A DNA stretch of 7,182 nucleotides. Source: a bacterium (GTDB lineage Bacteria > UBA9089 > JASEGY01). Shown in pieces: positions 1 to 4,685 of the stretch. The notes below the pieces were generated by a model that saw only the letters and a program-made list of their open reading frames with translations, ran no database searches and was not told where the DNA came from. How positions within the stretch are numbered: position 1 is the first letter of the stretch; each line of letters starts with the position of its first letter. The position numbers and the translations under genes are program-made. Where the stretch lies: the NCBI GenBank assembly GCA_030019105.1, contig JASEGY010000177.1, forward strand, positions 1 to 7,182, read 5' to 3'.

Positions 1-35
1 CACTCTGCTTTAGCCGAAATAGGTAAAGCAGAGTG
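1..35. repeat. Perfect 12-bp inverted repeat (hairpin)
   Basis: CACTCTGCTTTA at 1-12 is exactly complementary to 24-35, with an 11-base loop. No run of T follows on the + strand, so it is not a standard terminator in that direction. What lies to the left is outside the window, so it could be part of a larger element or the end of an upstream gene region. The remainder of 36-138 shows no gene. Confidence 0.7.
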
Positions 36-138
36 AGTTCTGTCACTATAGACTATAGGCTCGCGGTGTTACCCTAAAGCGGCTTTTTTGAACCACGCCC
101 AAAATCATAAAGAGAACTCAAGGCGATGTTCATCGTTT

Positions 139-357
139 ATGAAGCATACCTATCCTCTCAGGTTGTTTTTTGATCCGAGAGACAAGGCGTGGGTCGCTAT
201 TTCAGATGATCTGCCAGGTTGTTCTGCCGGCGGGGATACTCCTTTTGAAGCCTTGAAGGAATTTGAAATTGCTCTAGAAATATGGCTTGCCGCACTTAAG
301 GCTGAAGGGAAGTCAATTCCTGAACCTGACTATTCTACACATAAAAAAGCGGCTTGA
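139..357 (+). CDS. hicB: HicB-family type II antitoxin, short form
   Basis: This 72-residue protein matches the HicB antitoxin fold (partial RNase H-like). Visible marks are the N-terminal strand YPLRLFFDP, the signature SDDLPGCSAGGDT at residues 22-34, the helix EALKEFEIALEIWLAAL, and the closing PEPDY near residue 61. HicB proteins neutralise the HicA mRNA interferase and often repress their own promoter. I chose ATG 139 because family members begin just before this strand; the frame stays open back to a TTG at 88, but those 17 extra residues do not look like HicB. The ribosome site is weak. No HicA gene is visible: there is no room upstream, and the next gene downstream is convergent. It is therefore either an orphan or its toxin lies left of the window. 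It has no obvious C-terminal DNA-binding domain. The family call is firm; activity is not known. Confidence 0.85.
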   Translation: MKHTYPLRLFFDPRDKAWVAISDDLPGCSAGGDTPFEALKEFEIALEIWLAALKAEGKSIPEPDYSTHKKAA

Positions 358-373
358 ACGTTGCGACAAGCCG
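342..373 (-). terminator. Rho-independent terminator of the tmk-yaaR side
   Basis: On the minus strand, CGGCTTG and CAAGCCG (350-356 and 367-373) form a 7-bp GC-rich stem with a 10-base loop. It is followed directly by C and then six T (343-348 read in complement). It begins five bases after the yaaR stop codon. The stem overlaps the last codons and stop of the convergent hicB gene. In the + direction there is no T run, so it should act mainly on minus-strand transcripts. Confidence 0.8.
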
Positions 374-377
374 GGCG

Positions 378-875
378 TTAAGTATAAAGATCAACCAGCA
401 TACCTCGTATCTCATCCAGTTTGGCTACCAGGGTAAGGGGGTCAACCTGGGAAGCAAGAATCTCCTCGGTTAACGCAGTCAACCGTTTGTCAACCTCCTC
501 CACAATAACATATATCTTCTCCTCAAAATTACGCCGGCTCATTCTTTCTCGAACCCTGTAAAGCCGGGACAGAGTTTCTTTCATCAAACGTTTAACCATG
601 TCTTTATAGGTAATCATGTTTTCGTAGATAGGGTCTTGCATGAGGGCCTGGGCAGCTTCATCCACGTTAAGAAGCATTTCTTCTAATTCCTTCGTGGTCA
701 ATTCATCTGAAGTGACTTTAAATGCTTCCAGGAAAGGAGAATGGGCCGCTTCTATCTTATCTCCTGCTCCTCTACTCCCCTGCCCGGCGCCTTTAGAAGC
801 CCCGCCAGGCCGGCTGGTAGTAGCCGCTTTTGTTCCTCCCGATCCCTGCCTCGAAGTTCTGCTGCTTACTTTCAT
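378..875 (-). CDS. yaaR: YaaR / DUF327 family protein
   Basis: The 165-residue product has a G/S/R-rich disordered N-terminal stretch (residues 1 to about 42) followed by an all-helical domain typical of DUF327. Conserved-looking features are FLEAFK near 48, ITYKDMVKRLM near 88-98, an arginine-rich YRVRERMSRR around 106-115, KIYVIVEEVDKRLTALTEEIL, and the terminal EIRGMLVDLY at 155-164. In Bacillus the yaaR gene lies just downstream of tmk and before holB. Here too it is the next gene after tmk, but yaaQ and holB are missing. The function of the family is not established; no catalytic residues are evident. The start is secure: GGAGG (complement of 883-887) lies seven bases before the ATG. A repeat island of about 240 bp separates it from tmk, so co-transcription is only a guess. 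Confidence 0.85.
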   Translation of the reverse strand: MKVSSRTSRQGSGGTKAATTSRPGGASKGAGQGSRGAGDKIEAAHSPFLEAFKVTSDELTTKELEEMLLNVDEAAQALMQDPIYENMITYKDMVKRLMKETLSRLYRVRERMSRRNFEEKIYVIVEEVDKRLTALTEEILASQVDPLTLVAKLDEIRGMLVDLYT

Positions 876-893
876 TAATCTACCTCCAACTAC

Positions 894-1116
894 TAATAAT
901 AGGACGCAGATGAACGCAGATTTTCAAGATTTTTGGCCTTGTCCATCGTTTCGGCCAATAGTGCTTGACCAAATTGGGTGTTGTAGTTGCAGAGCTTGCT
1001 CTGCCGTCCTGTCGAGCAAGCTCGACCACTACAAAATTGCTCCAATGGCCGAAACGATGGACAAGGCCAGATTTTTTATCCTATAAATCTGCGAATATCT
1101 GCGTTCCCTATTTATT
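894..1116. repeat. Nested inverted-repeat element A
   Basis: This fills the whole gap between yaaR and tmk with at least three concentric inverted repeats. The outer arms (about 898-925 and 1083-1113) hold two ACGCAGAT-type units spaced 10 bp apart. The middle arms are a perfect 24-bp inverted repeat, 934-957 against 1046-1069, containing ATCGTTTCGGCCA. The inner arms (about 982-1008 and 1010-1033) form an imperfect hairpin built on AGAGCTTGCTCT and CGAGCTTGCTCG. The right arm stops just before the tmk stop codon. No ORF of its own is credible here. Confidence 0.85.
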
Positions 1117-1117
1117 C

Positions 1118-1735
1118 CTATCTCTGTAAAGCCTCATCGACATATTGCCTGATATCCTTGTGAACTTCCTCTTTCCCCCGATCAGCTTTGATGATCTTGA
1201 TCCGCTCTGATTCAACTTGAGCTAATTCAAGGTATCCCTCTCTAACCCGATGGTGAAAAGAGATGGCTTCCTGTTCCATTCGATCCGGTTCCCTCCCTCC
1301 CAATGCTCTTTCCATGCCGGCTTGAGGATTAATGTCCAGAAGAAGGGTCAGCTCAGGCGTGAGACCATCAGTGGCGAGATAATTTACCTGCCGAATCCAT
1401 TCTAAATCTAAATCCCGACCATAGCCCTGGTAGGCTACAGTAGCATCAGCAAAGCGGTCACAGATGACTATTTTATCTGCTTCCAGAGCCGGCCGGATAA
1501 TTTCATCTACGTGTTGTCTCCGGGCAGCAGCATAAAGAAAGAGTTCAGTCACGATTGAAGGTCCGGGAGAATGCTTGAGGAGAATTTCTCTGATCGTTTC
1601 TCCAATCTTTGTCCCCCCTGGCTCCCGGGTAAGAACACACTGATAGCCCTTCTCCTCCAGATAGCTAACTAACATTTTAGCCTGAGTAGATTTACCGCTG
1701 CCTTCCGGCCCCTCTAAGGTAATAAAAAATCCCAC
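1118..1735 (-). CDS. tmk: Thymidylate kinase (dTMP kinase)
   Basis: This cytoplasmic enzyme phosphorylates dTMP to dTDP with ATP, an essential step of dTTP synthesis. At 205 residues it has normal family length and is complete. The P-loop is at residues 9-17 (GPEGSGKST). TREPGGT at 36-42 and the substrate-site motif DRF at 93-95 with AYQGYGR at 101-107 are intact. The LID region (ALGGREPDRMEQE, about 144-156) carries the basic residues, and the P-loop lacks the extra arginine, which points to the bacterial (E. coli-like, type II) arrangement. The start is GTG at 1735, with GAGGA eight bases upstream on the minus strand. The gene is flanked on both sides by nested repeat islands and yaaR follows downstream. 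Nothing appears missing or damaged. Confidence 0.97.
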   Translation of the reverse strand: MGFFITLEGPEGSGKSTQAKMLVSYLEEKGYQCVLTREPGGTKIGETIREILLKHSPGPSIVTELFLYAAARRQHVDEIIRPALEADKIVICDRFADATVAYQGYGRDLDLEWIRQVNYLATDGLTPELTLLLDINPQAGMERALGGREPDRMEQEAISFHHRVREGYLELAQVESERIKIIKADRGKEEVHKDIRQYVDEALQR

Positions 1736-1749
1736 TATTTAGTTCCTCG

Positions 1750-2048
1750 GTAACTACTCAGACCATTTATTAACCACGAATGAACACGAATTACCCCGAA
1801 TGAACACGAATGATTTTAGGATTAAGGATTTCTTACTATAGTGGTTAAGAAAAAGATTTTGGGGTTGGCTATCCTTTGGAGTTCAGGCTTTAGCCTTTCA
1901 TAACTAATGAAATCCTAAAGGATTAACTCCGAAAGCTACATAGCCTATCTTGAATTCGCTTACCCCAAAATATTTATCTTAAGAGCTATACTATCTTTAT
2001 TCGTGCATATTCGTGGACATTCGTGTTAATTCGTGGCTGAGTAGTTAC
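1750..2048. repeat. Nested inverted-repeat element B, outer arms
   Basis: GTAACTACTCAG at 1750-1761 is perfectly inverted at 2037-2048, where it abuts the stop codon of the 18-residue-repeat gene. Just inside each end lie four heptamers of the type CACGAAT at exact 10-bp spacing: starts at 1775, 1785, 1795 and 1805 on the left, and in complement at 1999, 2009, 2019 and 2029 on the right. One left unit reads CCCGAAT. The centre is occupied by the 157-bp element at 1834-1990. The interval holds no gene, and any tmk promoter must lie in or near this repeat. Confidence 0.85.
1834..1990 (+). mobile_element. 157-bp MITE-like element, copy 1
   Basis: This sequence matches the reverse complement of 3477-3633 at 155 of 157 positions without gaps. 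The ends form imperfect inverted repeats (about 24 of 29 bases) beginning TATAG and running to ATTTTGGGGT. The centre is a 53-bp palindrome at 1878-1930. It has no coding capacity, so any movement would need a transposase from elsewhere. The TATAG...CTATA ends would fit a TA target duplication as in Tc1/mariner-like (IS630) elements, but this is inference. Confidence 0.8.
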
Positions 2049-2606
2049 TCACTTTCTTTCTAATTGTTGGTTACTTTTCTGAATCTCCTGCTTTTCTATC
2101 CGTTCCCTGACCTTCTTTTTTTCTTCCGGAGTTAGATTTTGCCATTGTTGATACTTTTCAAGGATATGTTCTTTTGCCTCAGGGTCCATCTTTTTAAGTG
2201 TTCTATATTTCTTGCGAAGGTCTATCTTTTCCTTCTCAGGCAGTTTTTTCCATTTCTCAAATTCAGCTCGAATGGCCCGGCGATCTTTAAGTGAAAGTTT
2301 CTGAAAATGTGTATAGTTTTGCTTTATTCGAATCCGTTCTTCAGTCGGAAGATTTTTGAATCGATCCAGATTACTCTTGATGCTGTGTTTCTCTTTAAGC
2401 GAAAGTGTCTTCCATTCTTTATACCGGTCGAGAATGACCTTTTTTTCATCCGCAGGAAGGTTCTTCCAGTATTTGATTTTATCCGGTAGGGCCTGAGGGC
2501 TGTCCTGTTCAGATGTTATTTCGGTGGTAGTTTCGCCGGTCCATCCCAAAGAAGGAATTCCCCCCAGGAAAGTAATAACCATGAAAGTTAAAAAAAACTT
2601 CTTCAT
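2049..2606 (-). CDS. Exported DUF3106-like protein with seven 18-residue repeats
   Basis: The 185-residue product has a signal peptide (MKKFF, then a hydrophobic stretch to about residue 24) and is probably periplasmic. After an acidic linker come seven back-to-back repeats of exactly 18 residues from W47 to K172. They start WKNLP, WKTLS, FKNLP, FQKLS, WKKLP, LKKMD and WQNLT, each followed by a charged helix such as EEKKKVRERIEK. The pattern aromatic-K-x-L-x-x-E-x-K resembles DUF3106 proteins, which often sit beside ECF sigma and anti-sigma genes. The tail is rich in K, E and Q. The ATG overlaps the stop of the preceding gene as ATGA, indicating translational coupling. By context it may sense or buffer envelope stress for the anti-sigma factor; no biochemical function can be read from it. 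Its strong positive charge could also suit binding to acidic envelope polymers or nucleic acid. Confidence 0.8.
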   Translation of the reverse strand: MKKFFLTFMVITFLGGIPSLGWTGETTTEITSEQDSPQALPDKIKYWKNLPADEKKVILDRYKEWKTLSLKEKHSIKSNLDRFKNLPTEERIRIKQNYTHFQKLSLKDRRAIRAEFEKWKKLPEKEKIDLRKKYRTLKKMDPEAKEHILEKYQQWQNLTPEEKKKVRERIEKQEIQKSNQQLERK

Positions 2607-2872
2607 TTCTTTTTCCCCTTTTCGTTTATAATTTCCATATCCTCCCAGAGTCCCATTTCCATCAGGAGGTCATAATTTTCCAGTATCTCCAGATGCTTAA
2701 TAATTTCCATCTCTTCCGGACTGATCTCGGCTCCGGTATCAGACGTTTCTATCAGTTTTACTTCGGTTGCCTTCTCGGCTCGATTACCCATCGCATAGAC
2801 CTTATTATTTGCCAGGCTTAGAATAAACATGAGAAGGAATAGGTGCAACAGGATATTGAGTTTCGAGTTCAT
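2603..2872 (-). CDS. Small exported protein with hexad-repeat tail
   Basis: I do not recognise this 89-residue protein. It starts with MNSK and a hydrophobic core to about residue 20, then VYA at 25-27 as a plausible signal-peptidase site, so the mature part (about 62 residues) is probably periplasmic. Residues 55-84 form five six-residue units: MEIIKH, LEILEN, YDLLME, MGLWED and MEIINE, followed by a basic end, KGKKK. The same kind of repeat ends the anti-sigma factor encoded just upstream. I chose ATG 2872 because GGAAGG lies just before it and the signal peptide then begins normally. Upstream ATGs at 2893 and 2914 are in frame but would add a charged extension. The gene follows the anti-sigma stop by 28 bases and overlaps the next gene by 4, so it sits in the middle of a tight operon. 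Confidence 0.75.
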   Translation of the reverse strand: MNSKLNILLHLFLLMFILSLANNKVYAMGNRAEKATEVKLIETSDTGAEISPEEMEIIKHLEILENYDLLMEMGLWEDMEIINEKGKKK

Positions 2873-2900
2873 TTGCCTTCCTTTTCGGCTCATCGCCCCC

Positions 2901-3380
2901 TTACATTTTCTCAATAAGCTCGAGATTTGCCAACAGCTCCATATTTTGAAGTATTTGCAGATCCTGGTAAATTTCCATATCTTGAGCTATTTCTATTTCT
3001 TCCGTAGTTGGGAAGACAGTGGGTGGAGCTATTGCCCCGGGCAAATAGAGCCCCGCCGTAATAATTATCGCCGCGGCTGCGGCCAGCGCTGAGGCTGCCC
3101 GTAAAGAGAGAACAGGGAGCCGAAAGAAAAAAAACCATTTGCTTTCTCTTTTTTCTTCCTCTTCCCTTACCATAGCCCAGAATTTGGTTCTAAACCCAAC
3201 TGACGGGACTATCTCCTCATCCCAACCTCGGAGCATGTCCCAACTTTGGGTCAGGCGGTCCCTCTCTAACCGACAGCCGCCACATTCAGTCAGATGACCC
3301 ATCAGGGCCTGTCTTTCCGGGCCGGTTAACTCATTATCTATCATAGCAGAAATCTGCACCCTGGCTTTCTTGCATCTCAT
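2901..3380 (-). CDS. Zinc-finger membrane anti-sigma factor
   Basis: This 159-residue protein should hold the adjacent ECF sigma factor inactive at the inner membrane. The cytoplasmic N-terminus has the ZAS zinc motif, with Cys3, His29, Cys33 and Cys36 (HLTECGGC), as in RsrA and ChrR-type anti-sigma domains. A transmembrane helix follows at about 95-113 (alanine- and isoleucine-rich), then a short periplasmic part. The C-terminus, residues 129-158, is made of five hexads: IEIAQD, MEIYQD, LQILQN, MELLAN and LELIEK. I chose ATG 3380 rather than the in-frame GTG at 3389, because GAGGTGAT lies directly upstream and the GTG is inside it. Usual partners are directly coupled, but here about 380 bp of nested repeats lie between it and the sigma gene. 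The two genes downstream encode exported proteins that probably belong to the same response. Confidence 0.9.
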   Translation of the reverse strand: MRCKKARVQISAMIDNELTGPERQALMGHLTECGGCRLERDRLTQSWDMLRGWDEEIVPSVGFRTKFWAMVREEEEKRESKWFFFFRLPVLSLRAASALAAAAAIIITAGLYLPGAIAPPTVFPTTEEIEIAQDMEIYQDLQILQNMELLANLELIEKM

Positions 3381-3384
3381 TTTA

Positions 3385-3392
3385 ATCACCTC
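3385..3392 (-). promoter_or_regulatory. Strong ribosome binding site that fixes the anti-sigma start
   Basis: GAGGTGAT on the minus strand is a long match to the 16S anti-Shine-Dalgarno sequence. It lies four bases before ATG 3380 and includes the GTG at 3387-3389, which is thereby ruled out as the start. The heptamer repeats begin only five bases upstream of it. Confidence 0.75.
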
Positions 3393-3396
3393 GTTA

Positions 3397-3765
3397 CGGA
3401 TTTCGGATTGCGGATTGCGGATTGCGGATTATGTCATTATTTTAAAGCGCGGTCTTGTTCATCGTTTCGGCCATTTTATAGCTCTTAAGATAAATATTTT
3501 GGGGTAAGCGAATTCAAGATAGGCTATGTAGCTTTTGGAGTTAATCCTTTAGGATTTCATTAGTTATGAAAGGCTAAAGCCTGAACTCCAAAGGATAGCC
3601 AACCCCAAAATCTTTTTCTTAAACACTATAGTAGGTTAGGTGGAGCATAGCCCTCCAACCACCAATATGGTGGGTTCCAGTCTGTTTCACTCACCCTACA
3701 TTGTTCGCAAGTGGCCGAAACGATGTAAATTAATCCGCAATCCGAATTCCGCAATCCGCAATCAC
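3397..3765. repeat. Nested inverted-repeat element C between sigma and anti-sigma genes
   Basis: The outer arms are five tandem heptamers each: CGGATTG-type at 3397-3431 and the complementary CAATCCG-type at 3731-3765, the latter running into the sigma stop codon. Inside them, CATCGTTTCGGCCA (3460-3473) is inverted at 3712-3725 with one mismatch. Further in come the 157-bp element (3477-3633) and a second, smaller hairpin region (3634-3700), including CCACCA-ATA-TGGTGG at 3659-3673. The arms are ordered concentrically. No gene is seen, and short open frames here only reflect the repeats. Confidence 0.85.
3477..3633 (-). mobile_element. 157-bp MITE-like element, copy 2 (inverted)
   Basis: This is the reverse-complement partner of 1834-1990, differing at only two positions. 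The 53-bp palindromic core lies at 3537-3589. The flanks differ completely from those of copy 1 immediately outside TATAG/CTATA, which defines the ends to within about three bases. It sits between the arms of a different inverted repeat, which suggests insertion into an existing palindrome. Confidence 0.8.
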
Positions 3766-4349
3766 TTTCTCATATACGGCCTAAGTTTTACCTTCAGCGA
3801 CTCCTTTGCTCGATGGAGTAAGGACTTGACAGCGCTCACCGATAGATTAAGACAGTGAGCAATTTCTTCGTAAGAAAGCTCTTCGTATCGATTCAAAATA
3901 ACGGCTGCTCGCTGGTTCTCAGGGAGAGAGTTTATGGCCTCTCTCACGATTGACTGTCGTTCTTTCTGTTCCATCAACTCCGCGGGCGATGCCCGCCCGC
4001 CGTTTTCAATTTCCCGGTTTATTTCACCCTCTTCGGTTAAAATAGGTACATCTAAAGATTCAATCTGCACCTTTCCTTTTTTTCTAAGTTCATTCAAACA
4101 CAGGTTGGTAGCGATCCGATAAAGCCATGTAGAAAACTTGGCCAGGGCCTCATATCCGGAAGCTGATTTATAGACCCTTAGAAAGACTTCCTGGGTTAGC
4201 TCCTCAGCCTCACGTCTGTCTCCGATTAACCGATAGATCATATTCAGTAAAGGCCGTTCATACTTATCCAGGAGCTTTCCAAAGCAGGAGACATCTCCTT
4301 CTTTGAATTTAAGCATCAATTCTGCATCCGGATCTAAGGTATCTCTCAT
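3762..4349 (-). CDS. ECF-family (RpoE-like) RNA polymerase sigma factor
   Basis: This 195-residue group IV sigma factor directs RNA polymerase to stress promoters. Domain sigma-2 covers about residues 8-91. It contains FKEGDVSCFGKLL, DRREAEELTQEVFLRVY (regions 2.1-2.2) and FSTWLYRIATNLCLNELRKK (regions 2.3-2.4). After an acidic linker, sigma-4 covers about 133-186, with LPENQRAAVILNRYEELSYEEIA and the recognition helix LSVSAVKSLLHRAKESL. I prefer ATG 4349, since family members begin about here. An in-frame ATG at 4388 would add 13 residues (MPRNIFRQIGFKY) next to a repeat arm. Neither start has a good ribosome site, perhaps because the repeat replaced the native leader. The anti-sigma gene is next downstream. 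Sigma factors of this type commonly activate their own operon, but repeats on both sides leave no promoter I can identify. Confidence 0.92.
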   Translation of the reverse strand: MRDTLDPDAELMLKFKEGDVSCFGKLLDKYERPLLNMIYRLIGDRREAEELTQEVFLRVYKSASGYEALAKFSTWLYRIATNLCLNELRKKGKVQIESLDVPILTEEGEINREIENGGRASPAELMEQKERQSIVREAINSLPENQRAAVILNRYEELSYEEIAHCLNLSVSAVKSLLHRAKESLKVKLRPYMRK

Positions 4350-4392
4350 GTATTTAAACCCGATTTGGCGGAAAATGTTTCGGGGCATTGAT

Positions 4393-4650
4393 CATCGTTT
4401 CGGCCACTCAAGTCGAAAATGGGAAATAGGAAATTAGGAAATGGGAAGTATACTCGACACTGTTACAAATTGAGTTTTAATAATGTGTCCAATATCGAAT
4501 ATCGAACAAGGAATAATGAATGTCGAAGGAACAAGGGGAACAAAACCTCATAATTCGAAATTCTTTATTCGATATTCGATATTCAATATATCTTGATTTA
4601 CTTCCTATTTCCCATTTCTTACTTCCTATTTTTAAGTGGCCGAAACGATA
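4393..4650. repeat. Nested inverted-repeat element D
   Basis: The outer arms are ATCGTTTCGGCCACT at 4394-4408 and its perfect complement at 4635-4649. The next layer is GGGAAATAGGAAAT-type sequence (about 4415-4450) against its complement (about 4597-4634). The inner layer is AATATCGAATATCGAA (4491-4506) against its complement at 4571-4587. This fills the gap between the outer-membrane protein gene and the sigma gene. The remaining bases, to 4685, include another short pair, CGAAAC/GTTTCG (4641-4646 and 4661-4666). No gene or clear terminator is seen. Confidence 0.85.
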
Positions 4651-4685
4651 ATCATCGCCTGTTTCGATAAGCGTTCAGTCCCCAC

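Noticed and set aside
1..36. Open frame ending TGA at 34-36, possibly the tail of an upstream gene
   Set aside because: Only 11 codons are visible and they coincide with a perfect hairpin, so coding cannot be supported.
131..138. CATCGTTT just before hicB, and again at 5940-5947 over the barrel gene start, as relics of the shared arm
   Set aside because: Only eight to eleven bases match and the GGCCA half is missing in both, so common origin cannot be shown.
640..1086. 148-residue + strand open frame
   Set aside because: It runs opposite to most of yaaR and on into the palindromic island; its composition reflects the complement of yaaR, and it resembles no protein.
2911..3138. 75-residue minus-strand open frame in another frame of the anti-sigma gene
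   Set aside because: It overlaps the anti-sigma gene fully, and the zinc motif and membrane helix are in the other frame.
3397..3431. Tandem heptamers considered as a CRISPR array or iteron origin
   Set aside because: Units are contiguous 7-mers without spacers, with no cas, rep or dnaA gene; they fit better as arms of nested palindromes.
3640..3858. 72-residue + strand open frame covering the island and the end of the sigma gene
   Set aside because: It is repeat sequence joined to the antisense of the sigma factor; there is no ribosome site and no recognisable domain.
4350..4388. Upstream ATG 4388 as the sigma factor start
   Set aside because: It adds 13 residues not typical of the family, has no ribosome site and lies against a repeat arm; ATG 4349 fits family length better, though its own ribosome site is weak.
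4450..4490. Possible minus-strand promoter for the sigma gene (TTGGAC, 17 bases, TTTGTA)
   Set aside because: The -10 match is poor and the region is AT-rich repeat DNA, where such matches are expected by chance.
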